A stretch of DNA of 64,000 bases, from assembly GCF_030216305.1 (NCBI RefSeq), contig NZ_JASOKT010000011.1, positions 1 to 64,000 of the forward strand, read 5' to 3'. The notes beneath the pieces were generated by a model that worked only from the letters and a program-made list of their open reading frames with translations, ran no database searches and had not been told where the DNA came from. Positions 10,169-17,892 of the stretch are shown piece by piece (the stretch's first letter is position 1; each line of letters begins with the position of its first letter). This DNA is from Actinotignum timonense. Lineage in GTDB: Bacteria > Actinomycetota > Actinomycetes > Actinomycetales > Actinomycetaceae. Made by a program: the position numbers and the translations under genes.

Positions 10169-11242
10169 TTATTTCTCCCATTCTTCGAAGCCGCGCGAGG
10201 CGAGCACGCGGCGCAATGAACTCACCCGCTCGCGCAGGCGTGGATCGGTGAGGCTATCGAGGGCACATTCGGGTTCGGTGGCCTCATGGCTGCACCCGCG
10301 CGGGCATTCCAGCGCGGTTTCTTCTAGGTCGGGGAAGCCCCGGAGGATATCGGCGGCGTCCAGATGAGCCAGGCCGAAGCTGCGCACCCCCGGCGTATCA
10401 ATGAGTTGCCCGCCGCCGGGCAGCGGAAATGCGATAGCGGAGGTGGAGGTGTGCCGGCCCTTTCCGGTCACCTCGTTGACGTGCCCGGTTTCGCGCGCCG
10501 CGGCCGGCACCAGCGCATTGAGCAGGGTGGATTTGCCCACCCCGGAATGCCCCACGAGCACCGTGGTGCGCCCGCGCAGCGCCGCGCGCACGGCCTCCAA
10601 GCCCGAGTGCGTGGTCGCTTCTCCGGGTGCGGGCACCGTGTCAGAACCCGCTTGCGTGGCTGCGTCCCCGGCTGCGGGAGCTGCGCCGTCGTACCCCAAA
10701 GCCGTTGCGAGAATCGGCACCCCGAGCGGTTCGTAATACGCGCGCAAGGCGTCCGGGCGCGCCAGGTCCGCTTTGGTGAGGATGAGGAGCGGATCCATGC
10801 CGGCGTCGCGCGCGGCCACCAGGCAGCGGTCAATCATGCCGCGCCGCGGTTCGGGTTGCGCGAGCGCCGCCACAATCGCCATCTGGTCCGCGTTCGCCAC
10901 GATGGTGCGCTCGCGTTCGTTGCCTTCGTCCGTGGAACGCGTGAGTTGCGAACTGCGTTCCTCGATAAAAACGATGCGGGCCAGGGTGTCCTTACGCCCG
11001 GAAAGGTCACCGGTCAGGCGTACTTTATCTCCAACAACGACGGCGCCCCGGCCCAATTCCCGCGCTTTGACCGCAATCACGCGGGTGCCTTCGTTCATGA
11101 GCACGGTATAGCGCCCGCGGTCGATGGTGATGACCTGGCCGAGGGGCCGGTCGGAGTAATCGGGCCGAATCTTCGTGCGCGGCCGCGAGCCCTTTCCGGG
11201 CCGCACTCGCACGCGGGGATCGTCGGTGCCGATATCCCTCAT
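10169..11242 (-). CDS. rsgA: Ribosome small subunit-dependent GTPase RsgA
   Basis: Circularly permuted GTPase that checks 30S subunit maturation. It has an OB-fold N-terminus, a TKAD G4 motif near residue 152, GHSGVGKSTL (G1), DTPGVRSFGL (G3) and a C-terminal zinc site with C-x4-C-x-H-x6-C spacing (CPRGCSHEATEPEC). The start at 11242 is preferred over an upstream in-frame start at 11263 because its ATG overlaps the aroA TGA as ATGA. An Ala/Gly/Thr-rich insert (about residues 181-211; DNA 10610-10700) separates G4 from G1 and carries the DGAAP peptide coded by the recurrent DNA motif described in the findings. Confidence 0.93.
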   Translation of the reverse strand: MRDIGTDDPRVRVRPGKGSRPRTKIRPDYSDRPLGQVITIDRGRYTVLMNEGTRVIAVKARELGRGAVVVGDKVRLTGDLSGRKDTLARIVFIEERSSQLTRSTDEGNERERTIVANADQMAIVAALAQPEPRRGMIDRCLVAARDAGMDPLLILTKADLARPDALRAYYEPLGVPILATALGYDGAAPAAGDAATQAGSDTVPAPGEATTHSGLEAVRAALRGRTTVLVGHSGVGKSTLLNALVPAAARETGHVNEVTGKGRHTSTSAIAFPLPGGGQLIDTPGVRSFGLAHLDAADILRGFPDLEETALECPRGCSHEATEPECALDSLTDPRLRERVSSLRRVLASRGFEEWEK

Positions 11243-12666
11243 CGGCCCACCAGGTCTGTCCACATCTGGGCGAAACGCGGCATGGTTTTCCCGGTGGTCG
11301 CAATATTTTCCACCCGCAGCCCGGGGATGCGCAGGCCGAGGATCGCCCCGAAGGTTGCCATGCGGTGATCCTCGTAGCTGCGGATAACCGGGGTGTTTAG
11401 CGCGGGCGCCGCGGGCTGTGCGCCTGCGGCCGCGCCGCCCGCCGCCGCACCCGAAACCGCCGCCGCGCCGCCCGCCGCCGCGCCCCGCCCAGCCGGCGGG
11501 GTGATGATAATGTCATCGCCTTCTTCGCGGGCGGGGATCCCCACGCCCCTCAGCTCCGCGGTGATGGCGGCCAGGCGGTTGGTTTCATGCCCGCGCAGCT
11601 GCCCGATATTGCGCAGCGCGCTCGGGCCGGTGGCGAAGGCCGCCACCGCGGCAACCGTGGGCGTGAGCTCCCCAACATCGCTGAGATCGGTATCGAGGGG
11701 GGCAATATCCCGCGGCCCGGTCAGCTCAAGGACGCCGTCATCGCGCAGCTGGGCGCGCGCCCCCATGGCCGTGAAAATATCGACGATTTGCGCGCCGGGC
11801 TGGGTGGTGCGTGCCGGCCAGCGCGGAATTTCCACCGTTCCGCCCGTCACCATAGCGGCGGCCAGGAAGGGGGAAGCGTTGGAAAGATCCGGTTCCAGCA
11901 CCACTGTTCCCAGCTGCGGGGTGCCCGGATGCACATGCCATTCCACCGCCGGGTGTTCGCGATCCGCGGGCGCCCCGCCGGCCGCGAATTCTTCCACCTG
12001 AATACCGGCCCGGCGCAGCACGTCCACCGTCATGGCCAGGTGGAAAGCGGAAGGAACCTTCGGCCCCACCGAACGCAGCACCAGCCCGCCCTCGCAGCGC
12101 GGGCCGGCCAGCAGCAGCGCGGAAATGAATTGCGAGGAGGCGGAAGAATCAATCTCCACCGTTCCTCCGGCCAGGCGCCCCTGGCCGTGCACTCGCACCG
12201 GGAGGACCGCCCGCCCGGCGCTATCGCTGGCGGCATCAACCTCCACTCCCAGATCACGAAGAGCCCGCACCACCGGGTCCATGGGGCGCACGCGGGCGGC
12301 GTCGTCGCCATCAATAACGACCTCACCACGCGCGAACGCGGCCAACGGCGGCACGAAACGCATGACCGTGCCGGCGAGCCCCGCGTCAATGGTGGCGCCG
12401 TGGAGCGGGGCGGGGGAAATATCGAGGACGTCCTCAGCTTCGGTGGTGCCGCGCTGCCAGGCGACCCCCACGCCCATGCTCGCGAGGGCGCGGGCCATGA
12501 GCTCGGTATCGCGGGCGCGCAGGGGCGCGAGGATTCGGCCCGTGGTGCCGGGCCCGCCCAGCGCGGCGGTGATGAGGAAGCGTGCCATGAGCGATTTGGA
12601 CCCGGGAACGGCCACGCTGCCGCGCACGGGGGAGGGGTGGAACGGTGCTGGCCACAGGTCAGTCAT
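11239..12666 (-). CDS. aroA: 3-phosphoshikimate 1-carboxyvinyltransferase (EPSP synthase)
   Basis: Sixth step of the shikimate pathway: joins phosphoenolpyruvate to shikimate 3-phosphate. The N-terminal PGSKSLMARFLI region, the SSASSQFISALLLA segment, SNASPFLAAAMVTGG and the C-terminal SYEDHRMATFGAILGLRIPG plus TGKTMPRF are family signatures. At 475 residues it is longer than usual (about 430) because of an Ala/Gly insert at residues 389-425 that interrupts the protein just before the conserved SYEDHRM region. Translational coupling to rsgA is through ATGA. Its start at 12666 directly abuts the stop of the DoxX gene. Confidence 0.95.
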   Translation of the reverse strand: MTDLWPAPFHPSPVRGSVAVPGSKSLMARFLITAALGGPGTTGRILAPLRARDTELMARALASMGVGVAWQRGTTEAEDVLDISPAPLHGATIDAGLAGTVMRFVPPLAAFARGEVVIDGDDAARVRPMDPVVRALRDLGVEVDAASDSAGRAVLPVRVHGQGRLAGGTVEIDSSASSQFISALLLAGPRCEGGLVLRSVGPKVPSAFHLAMTVDVLRRAGIQVEEFAAGGAPADREHPAVEWHVHPGTPQLGTVVLEPDLSNASPFLAAAMVTGGTVEIPRWPARTTQPGAQIVDIFTAMGARAQLRDDGVLELTGPRDIAPLDTDLSDVGELTPTVAAVAAFATGPSALRNIGQLRGHETNRLAAITAELRGVGIPAREEGDDIIITPPAGRGAAAGGAAAVSGAAAGGAAAGAQPAAPALNTPVIRSYEDHRMATFGAILGLRIPGLRVENIATTGKTMPRFAQMWTDLVGR

Positions 12667-13170
12667 TTAGGAACGCTTCGCCTCTCTGATTTGTTCGCGT
12701 GCGTGAGCGCGCACATCCGCGAGCTCATTGCGCTGATCGCGCCATTCGGACACACGGTACCCCAGGGAGGGCTTGCCTTTGCGATCCGTCCACGCCAGGG
12801 CGGCGCCGCCGGCCAACCCGAGCGCGCCGAGCAGCCCGCCCAGCACCTCACGCCGCTCGCTCTTCTCCGCCGCCCAGACCGGGTGATTGGCCAGGGCCAC
12901 CGGGATTTGGGTGAGGGCGAGAGCCGCGCCGGACAGGCGCTGGAATTTTCCGATGGAAAGGAAAGCCCCGCCGATGAGCTGGACGGTGCCCAGCGCGCGG
13001 GTGAGGGTGGTGGTGTCAACGGATTCAAGATCAACCCCGGCCATTCCGGCCAGCCCGGCGATGTTCTCAGCCCGTTCCTGGTGGTCCTCGGGGTGGCGTA
13101 CCGCGGACAACCCCTGTGCAATAAAGGGCGCGGCAAGCAGGGGCCGCGCGAGGAATCGAATCATACCCAT
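12667..13170 (-). CDS. DoxX-family membrane protein
   Basis: A 167-residue membrane protein beginning MIRFLARPLLAAPFIAQGLSAVRHP, the typical DoxX N-terminus with first transmembrane helix and conserved charged residues. Further hydrophobic segments are visible near residues 65-110 and 120-145; the C-terminus is charged and helical. Mycobacterial DoxX takes part in a membrane thiol/oxidoreductase complex, but the exact role of this paralogue is unknown. It is first of a minus-strand run DoxX-aroA-rsgA-hisN and is divergent from the redox sigma gene sigH, across 89 bp. ATG at 13170; another ATG two codons downstream is possible. Confidence 0.8.
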   Translation of the reverse strand: MGMIRFLARPLLAAPFIAQGLSAVRHPEDHQERAENIAGLAGMAGVDLESVDTTTLTRALGTVQLIGGAFLSIGKFQRLSGAALALTQIPVALANHPVWAAEKSERREVLGGLLGALGLAGGAALAWTDRKGKPSLGYRVSEWRDQRNELADVRAHAREQIREAKRS

Positions 13171-13194
13171 ACCTATATTGTTACACTAAATCGG

Positions 13195-13221
13195 GGAATA
13201 TACCCGCGTTTTCCGGGCGTT
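13195..13221 (+). promoter_or_regulatory. SigR/SigH-type promoter (GGAAT-N19-GTT)
   Basis: GGAAT at 13195-13199 and GTT at 13219-13221 are separated by 19 bases, which fits the known actinobacterial SigR/SigH consensus GGAAT-N18/19-GTT. It lies 38 bp upstream of the sigH start, in the same direction, so it predicts autoregulation under thiol-oxidative stress. A separate TAGGCT -10-like hexamer at 13249-13254 could serve basal transcription. Confidence 0.75.
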
Positions 13222-13259
13222 ATACCCATGTCAGTCCTGCAGACGGACTAGGCTAGACC

Positions 13260-13871
13260 ATGATGAGCACAGACCTAATGAGAAGCGCCCCCGATGAAAC
13301 CGCAGCCGAACGCGCCGCGCGGTTTGAACGGGATGCTCTTCCGTATCTCGACCAGTTATACGGGGCCGCGATGCGCCTCACGCGCAATCCCACCGACGCC
13401 GAAGATTTGGTTCAGGAGGCCTACGCCAAAGCCTTTTCGGCCTTCCACCAGTACCGGCCGGGCACGAATTTGAAGGCGTGGCTCTACCGCATCCTCAATA
13501 ACACCTTTATTTCTAATTACCGCAAGGCGCAGCGCCAGCCCAAGCAGGCTGACTCCTCGGAGGTGGAGGATTGGCAGGAGTATCGGGCGGCTTCGCATGC
13601 TTCCTCGGGGATGATGTCCGCGGAAGCGGAGGCCCTGGAGAATCTGCCGCAATCGGAAATTCGCGATGCTTTGAGCGCGCTGCCGGAAGACCGCCGCATG
13701 GCTGTCTACCTGGCGGATATTGAAGGCTTCTCCTACCAGGAGATCGCGGACATCATGGAAACGCCGATCGGAACGGTGATGTCCCGTCTGCATCGCGGGC
13801 GTAAACAGCTGCGGGAATTACTCGCGGATTACGCGCGTGAACTCGGCTATGGGAAGAAGGAGAAGAAGTGA
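13260..13871 (+). CDS. sigH: ECF sigma factor SigR/SigH (oxidative and thiol stress)
   Basis: A 203-residue ECF sigma factor. Region 2 has [49 protein letters not shown], closely matching SigR of Streptomyces and SigH of mycobacteria (ECF12 group). Region 4 has [47 protein letters not shown]. It directs transcription of thioredoxin-type and protein-quality genes in relatives. The following gene, an RsrA-type anti-sigma factor, overlaps its stop as GTGA. No clear Shine-Dalgarno sequence precedes ATG 13260; a second ATG follows immediately. The SigR-type promoter upstream indicates self-activation. Confidence 0.95.
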   Translation: MMSTDLMRSAPDETAAERAARFERDALPYLDQLYGAAMRLTRNPTDAEDLVQEAYAKAFSAFHQYRPGTNLKAWLYRILNNTFISNYRKAQRQPKQADSSEVEDWQEYRAASHASSGMMSAEAEALENLPQSEIRDALSALPEDRRMAVYLADIEGFSYQEIADIMETPIGTVMSRLHRGRKQLRELLADYARELGYGKKEKK

Positions 13872-14197
13872 GCGGTGAGGATAGGTTGCAGCGCGGGGTA
13901 GAAGACTCGTTCCGGAACCGCGGGATTGAATTGGATAGTGCCGCGGGGGAGTGTTCCTGCCGGGATATTACTGATTATCTTTTCGAGTATCTGGATCACC
14001 AGCTTTCCGCGGTGCAAAGCGAGCGCTTGCAGGCCCATATTTCGGGGTGCTCGCGGTGTACGGAACGGGCGGAAGCGGAAACCCACGTGCGCGATATTTT
14101 GCGAGCCTCGTGCCGGGAGGTCGCGCCGGCGACGCTGCGGGTGCGGATCGCCCAGCAGATTTCGGTGTACCGGCGTACCACTCGCGATTTCGGGTAG
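13868..14197 (+). CDS. rsrA: Zinc-binding anti-sigma factor RsrA/RshA
   Basis: A 109-residue ZAS-family anti-sigma factor. The redox-sensing zinc site is visible as H57-x3-C61-x2-C64, with additional cysteines C29 and C31 upstream. In RsrA, oxidation forms a disulfide, releases zinc and frees SigR. The GTG start overlaps the sigH TGA (GTGA), so production of sigma and anti-sigma is coupled. A further cysteine (C82) follows in the tail. Length and position match the RsrA family. Confidence 0.93.
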   Translation: MSGEDRLQRGVEDSFRNRGIELDSAAGECSCRDITDYLFEYLDHQLSAVQSERLQAHISGCSRCTERAEAETHVRDILRASCREVAPATLRVRIAQQISVYRRTTRDFG

Positions 14198-14315
14198 CGC
14201 GCGTGGCGCGTTGCGGCGTTGCCTACGATGTAGCGCGCGTTACGCTTCGCGCGGGTGCCGCGCCGGTTGTTGCACGCGCCGTTTCGGGTAGTTTCGCCAC
14301 ATTGTGCCGGTTTTA

Positions 14316-14344
14316 TTTACCTGACCGGTCGCCCTTGGTAAGCT
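14316..14344 (+). promoter_or_regulatory. Candidate housekeeping promoter for bL37
   Basis: TTTACC at 14316-14321, a 17-bp spacer and TAAGCT at 14339-14344. The predicted start leaves a leader of about 44 nt. In the rest of the gap from 14198 I see only GC-rich, self-similar sequence without a gene. Confidence 0.4.
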
Positions 14345-14394
14345 AATGTGGTTGCTCGTTTACGAGCTGAGAAAACGTTACGTGAGGAGAGAAC

Positions 14395-14469
14395 ATGAGC
14401 CAGCGTGGTCGTAAGCGCAAGGATCGCCGCAAGAAGAAGGCGAACCACGGCAAGCGCCCCAATTCCTAA
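14395..14469 (+). CDS. Ribosomal protein bL37 (24 residues)
   Basis: A tiny basic protein, MSQRGRKRKDRRKKKANHGKRPNS split as 24 codons plus TAA. It matches bL37, the small large-subunit protein first seen in mycobacterial ribosome structures and conserved in actinobacteria: a run of Arg/Lys followed by KANHGKRPN. GAGGAGAG just upstream is a strong ribosome site. It stands alone between a promoter-like element and an intrinsic terminator and is easily missed because of its size. It is downstream of, but separate from, the sigH-rsrA pair. Confidence 0.9.
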   Translation: MSQRGRKRKDRRKKKANHGKRPNS

Positions 14470-14500
14470 AGTGGTGCGCTCGCTGTTGCGAGATGTGTAG

Positions 14501-14531
14501 AGGGTCCGGTTTTCCGGGCCCTTTATTTTTT
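14501..14531 (+). terminator. Intrinsic terminator after bL37
   Basis: A 9-bp stem with one G-T pair (14501-14509 with 14514-14522), a TTTT loop and the tail TTTATTTTTT. It is the clearest U-tract terminator in the first third of the window. Confidence 0.9.
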
Positions 14532-14754
14532 ACGACGACGCCGCCAGCTGGCGGGATGGGCTTTGGCGGGGTACGCCGCCGCTTCCGCGCCTGAGCTAAG
14601 TGACATGCATAGTGACAAAAATGTCACTATGCAGAAAGTATGCAGGCGGAGAAGGCGCGATTCGCGCGGCGATCTGCAAGCGGAAGCTGTGGGCTGCGGG
14701 GTGGGATCAGCCACCTCTGCCGAGAACTCCTGGCCGGTCATCTATATTTTCCTT

Positions 14755-15327
14755 ATGGGGAAACGTGTATTGGAAACTAGTGGCGACCACGGCGTGCAGG
14801 GATCTTTGCATCGATATGGTTCTGGCCGGCACAGTGTCGCGTTTCCGGGCTACCGCATCTTCGACGAGGGGCAAACTGGCGTTACCTTCGATTTGCTATT
14901 TGCCTCTTATCTGCGGGGATGTACGGATGTTGAATTGCACGACCCGTTCATCAGCTATTCCTATCAGGGGCGTAACCTCGTTGAGTTCATGGCGGTTGTG
15001 GCTCTGGTGAAAAATCCTGAAAAGCGATGCCGCTTTCGGTTGTTCACACTCAGGGCGAAGAAGAATGAGCATCACGAAATTCAGGTTCGGATGCTCGATA
15101 AGATCACGAAAAATGCCTCTGAGCAGGGCATTGACCTCGACGTGATTTTCGATTCGCGTGCGCACGACCGCTGGTTGCGTACCGATACGGGATGGCTTAT
15201 CTTCTTGGGCCGGGGCCTCGATATCTACCACAACTTCGAGGGTGGCCACTATGCCTTCCCTACCTCGCGTCAAGAATTCCGAAAGGTTCGGGGTTTTAGC
15301 ATCGCCTATTCCCTGGATAAGAAGTAA
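14755..15327 (+). CDS. MITD1 C-terminal (phospholipase-D-like) domain protein
   Basis: A 190-residue protein covering the MIT_C domain of eukaryotic MITD1, a PLD-like fold without known catalysis that binds acidic membrane lipids in MITD1. Matching blocks are FDLLFASYL near residue 45, VELHDPFIS (residues 59-67), YQGRNLVEF, and the diagnostic HDRWLRTDTGWLIFLGRGLD near residues 137-156. No MIT domain is attached. I favour ATG 14755 over an in-frame start at 14563: TATATT at 14743-14748 ends six bases before it, which fits a leaderless mRNA, and the upstream 64 codons look non-coding. Base composition is less GC-rich than the neighbours. Function in bacteria is unknown to me; a membrane-linked accessory or defence role is speculation. 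Confidence 0.75.
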   Translation: MGKRVLETSGDHGVQGSLHRYGSGRHSVAFPGYRIFDEGQTGVTFDLLFASYLRGCTDVELHDPFISYSYQGRNLVEFMAVVALVKNPEKRCRFRLFTLRAKKNEHHEIQVRMLDKITKNASEQGIDLDVIFDSRAHDRWLRTDTGWLIFLGRGLDIYHNFEGGHYAFPTSRQEFRKVRGFSIAYSLDKK

Positions 15328-15507
15328 GGGAATCCGTGGGAGAGTGGGTGGAAACGGGGGCTAGCCTCCAAACTCCTCCGCGGATAGAGGATCAGCCCAC
15401 ACCGAGGAACCTCGGGCGGGCTGAACTATTGACGCAATAATAGCAGAGAAACAACTGGATTTCTCATATCCTGAAAACTTGCTGCGCTACTGGGCTATCC
15501 CTACTAC

Positions 15508-15520
15508 TATGTGATGCATA
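15508..15520. promoter_or_regulatory. Palindrome upstream of padR, possible operator
   Basis: TATG-N5-CATA dyad at 15508-15520, overlapping ATGT-N7-ACAA, resembles the ATGT-N8-ACAT boxes of PadR regulators. It lies about 55 bp before the padR start next to a TACTAC/TACTAT -10-like sequence. The rest of 15328-15575 holds short GC-rich dyads but no gene. Confidence 0.4.
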
Positions 15521-15575
15521 CAAGCGGTGCAAACGTGCTCGCACGGCACCTGCACCGCGGTGACTAAAGGGGGGA

Positions 15576-15929
15576 GTGGTGGCTGATTCCCAGCTTCGTA
15601 AAGGCGTGCTTGAACTCATCGTGCTCGCCTCGCTTTCCAGGGCGCCGGCCTACGGCGGGGCGTTGCTCCAGCGCCTGGAAAATGCGGGTATGGCGGTATC
15701 GGCCGGTACTCTCTACCCGCTTCTTAACCGTCTCAAAAAGGCCGGCCACCTGGCCATTCATTGGGAGGAATCCCCGGCCGGGCCCCCGCGCAAGATCTAC
15801 ACGATCACCGCGGCTGGCCGCAGCTACGGGGAACGACTCGCCGGCGAATGGCGCAATCTTGCCGCCGTCGTCACATCCCATCTCACCGCTCTCACAACCG
15901 ACCGAGGTGATAACAATGCCGGAGCCTAA
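15576..15929 (+). CDS. PadR-family transcriptional regulator
   Basis: A 117-residue winged-helix protein of the short PadR type: LRKGVLELIVLASLSRAPAYGGALLQRLENAGMAVSAGTLYPLLNRLKKAGHLAIHWEESPAGPPRKIYTITAAGR. Short PadR proteins usually repress adjacent membrane-protein or ABC-exporter genes and their own promoter. Two GTG codons (15576 and 15579) could start it after AAAGGGGGGA. The next gene starts inside its 3' end, which points to one transcript with the four following genes. The ligand is unknown. Confidence 0.9.
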   Translation: MVADSQLRKGVLELIVLASLSRAPAYGGALLQRLENAGMAVSAGTLYPLLNRLKKAGHLAIHWEESPAGPPRKIYTITAAGRSYGERLAGEWRNLAAVVTSHLTALTTDRGDNNAGA

Positions 15930-16665
15930 CTCGCCCACAACCCCCACAATCTTCGGAATCCCCGCTTCCCTGGAAGCCCTGCGCTCCCGCGAAGCTCGCT
16001 CGCGCTGGTTCGAACCGGAAAATCCCCGGGTTTTTGTGCCGCGTAGCTTCGGGATCGGCTGGGATATTAATATGGGCGCGCTCGCGGTACGCCTGGGAAT
16101 GATTCGCCCGGATGATTCCCTCCCGGACCTGGAAGACTATATTCCTCCCCGAACCCGCAGCGCCCTCAGCATCGCGCCCGCACTTGGCGGAGCTCTTGCC
16201 GTGGGAGCGGCCGCCCTGGTGGCCCGTCGCCACCGGCTCCTTCCCTCCGGTTTTCGTGCCAATCTGCGCCCGCGCGGCATAGTTCCGGCGGCACGGGCCG
16301 TGGCGCCCGCCGCGCTCCTCGGAGCTGCCGGCACGGCGCTCGCGGCCTGGGGTAATCGCGAACGCGTGGATGTTCCGGCTACCGCGCTCGCCGCCGGATT
16401 ACAGGCCACGGCCCTCCTCTCGCTTGCAGCACAGGACCGCTACGCCAGCCATCGCCAAGCCTCGGCATCCCTCCTGGCTGGATGTACCGCGGTGGCACTT
16501 CCCGCGGTGGCAGCTGGCGTCGTCGTCGCTACTACGCGCGGAGCGCTACGGAATCTGGACCGTTTGCTTAAACGCAAGCACTCGGAAAACTCGGACGCAT
16601 CCGCAGGCGCCGCCGATGCCGCGCACGGCACCACAACCTCACCCGATACGAAAGAAACTGAATAA
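15916..16665 (+). CDS. DUF5808-like membrane protein
   Basis: A 249-residue protein. Residues near 30-65 (EPENPRVFVPRSFGIGWDINMGALAVRLGM) resemble the DUF5808 domain found at the ends of small actinobacterial and Bacillus membrane proteins that sit beside PadR/GntR-controlled ABC exporters. Several Ala-rich hydrophobic segments follow (about residues 80-100, 125-145, 155-175 and 190-210) and the C-terminal 35 residues are polar. ATG 15916 lies 14 bp inside padR, so translation is probably coupled. Function is unknown; its place in the operon suggests a role beside the exporter. Confidence 0.7.
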   Translation: MPEPNSPTTPTIFGIPASLEALRSREARSRWFEPENPRVFVPRSFGIGWDINMGALAVRLGMIRPDDSLPDLEDYIPPRTRSALSIAPALGGALAVGAAALVARRHRLLPSGFRANLRPRGIVPAARAVAPAALLGAAGTALAAWGNRERVDVPATALAAGLQATALLSLAAQDRYASHRQASASLLAGCTAVALPAVAAGVVVATTRGALRNLDRLLKRKHSENSDASAGAADAAHGTTTSPDTKETE

Positions 16666-16667
16666 CC

Positions 16668-17048
16668 ATGGAAGATTTTCTTGCTTTGCCCGCGGCGGCG
16701 CAGATCGCCCTGGGAATCGTGGCACTGATTCAACTCGCCCTGCTCATCACGAGCCTGGTGCTGCTGTCGCGGTGGCCGGAGCGGCAGCTCGCCGGGGTGC
16801 CGCGCCTGGGATGGGTGGTGATTGTTCTGCTCGGCTCGCTAGTGGGGACCTTGCTGTTCCTCTTTATGTACGCGCGGGCGCGTAAGGCATTGGCGCAGCG
16901 GCAGGCCTGGGAAGAACGGCGGGCCGGCGGCGCTCCCGGGGTAACCGGTGCCGGCACGCAAGCACCCGGAACCCGCGCCGCCGCGGCGCAAGCACCCGCA
17001 ACTCAAGCTGCCAACGCGAGTGGAACGGTGCGTGAGCTCTATGGATAA
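16668..17048 (+). CDS. Small membrane protein with PLDc_N (cardiolipin synthase N-terminal) domain
   Basis: A 126-residue protein with two transmembrane helices (about residues 8-33 and 47-67) in the arrangement of the PLDc_N domain: LLSRWPERQLAGVPRLGWVVIVLLGSLVGTLLFLFMYARARKALAQRQ. The phospholipase D catalytic HKD motifs are absent, so this is not an enzyme. Residues 80-126 are a low-complexity Ala/Gly/Pro/Thr tail with AGTQAPGT-like steps. It lies two bases after the DUF5808-like gene and overlaps the ABC ATPase start by eight bases. Its likely role is as a small component or chaperone of the exporter. Confidence 0.75.
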   Translation: MEDFLALPAAAQIALGIVALIQLALLITSLVLLSRWPERQLAGVPRLGWVVIVLLGSLVGTLLFLFMYARARKALAQRQAWEERRAGGAPGVTGAGTQAPGTRAAAAQAPATQAANASGTVRELYG

Positions 17049-17892
17049 GACGTACGCGGTTCGCACCGAAAATCTTAGTAAGAATTTCGCGGGGCTCGCC
17101 GCCCTCACGGATGTCAATCTGCACGTGCCCGAGGGCTCGGTGTACGGGCTGATCGGCGGGAACGGCGCCGGGAAAACTACCACAATTAAAATTTTGCTGG
17201 GGCTTATCGCCGCCAGTTCTGGCACGGCGCGAGTGCTTGGGTATGAGCGGGGCACGCTGCCGGCTGCCCCGGTGCCCGGCATCGCCTACCTGCCGGACGT
17301 ACCCAGCCTGCCGGGATGGATGAGCGCGCCGCAGGCCCTCGAATTTTTCGGCGAGGTGTCCGGGGTGCAGCGCGCGGTGGCTCGCCGCCGGGCCGCCAAT
17401 CTGCTCGAGCTGGTGGGCCTGACCCGCGCCCCGGGGAATATTGGCGGGTTTTCCCGCGGCATGGCGCAGCGCCTGGGAATTGCCCTGGCGCTGGTGGGTG
17501 CCCCGCGGCTCCTGGTGCTGGATGAACCGACGAGCGCCCTCGATCCGCTCGGCCGCGCCGATGTGCTGAATATTATTCGCGAGCTGGCCGGGCGTACCAC
17601 GGTGCTTCTCACCTCGCATCTGCTCGCGGATGTGCAGCAGGTATGCGACCACGTGGGGATGCTGCACGAGGGCACGCTCCTCGCCGAAGGGACCCTCGAT
17701 GAGGTGCTCGCGCTCTACCGGCCCGAACGCGCAACGGTGCAGGTCAGCGTGGCGCACGCGGATACCGAAGTGGCGCGCAGCGCCATCGCGGCGGCGTGCG
17801 GGGAGGCGGGTGTGGATGCGCAGCTCGATGTCGCCCCGCCCTCGCTCCAGCATGTATACGAATACCTCTCGCGCGGAAAGGTAAGCCAATGA
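17041..17892 (+). CDS. ABC transporter ATP-binding protein
   Basis: A 283-residue ATPase of the DRA/CcmA-type exporter family. Walker A is GGNGAGKTT near residue 40, the signature is FSRGMAQRLGIALAL, Walker B is LLVLDEPTSALDP, and the H-loop is LLTSH. The ATG at 17041 sits inside the previous gene's last codons (ATGGATAA); the longer in-frame upstream extension overlaps that gene and is not convincing. Its stop overlaps the permease start as ATGA. The cargo cannot be read; neighbours with PadR control often handle multidrug, peptide or lipid export. Confidence 0.93.
   Translation: MDKTYAVRTENLSKNFAGLAALTDVNLHVPEGSVYGLIGGNGAGKTTTIKILLGLIAASSGTARVLGYERGTLPAAPVPGIAYLPDVPSLPGWMSAPQALEFFGEVSGVQRAVARRRAANLLELVGLTRAPGNIGGFSRGMAQRLGIALALVGAPRLLVLDEPTSALDPLGRADVLNIIRELAGRTTVLLTSHLLADVQQVCDHVGMLHEGTLLAEGTLDEVLALYRPERATVQVSVAHADTEVARSAIAAACGEAGVDAQLDVAPPSLQHVYEYLSRGKVSQ

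Noticed and set aside
14563..14754. N-terminal extension of the MITD1-C protein
   Set aside because: No ribosome site, atypical composition, and a -10 hexamer sits inside it just before ATG 14755.
15610..15915. Upstream extension of the DUF5808-like protein through padR
   Set aside because: It would read padR in another frame; the ATG at 15916 fits the domain start and operon overlap.
16668..17048. Phospholipase D enzyme
   Set aside because: Only the PLDc_N membrane helices are present; no HKD motifs.
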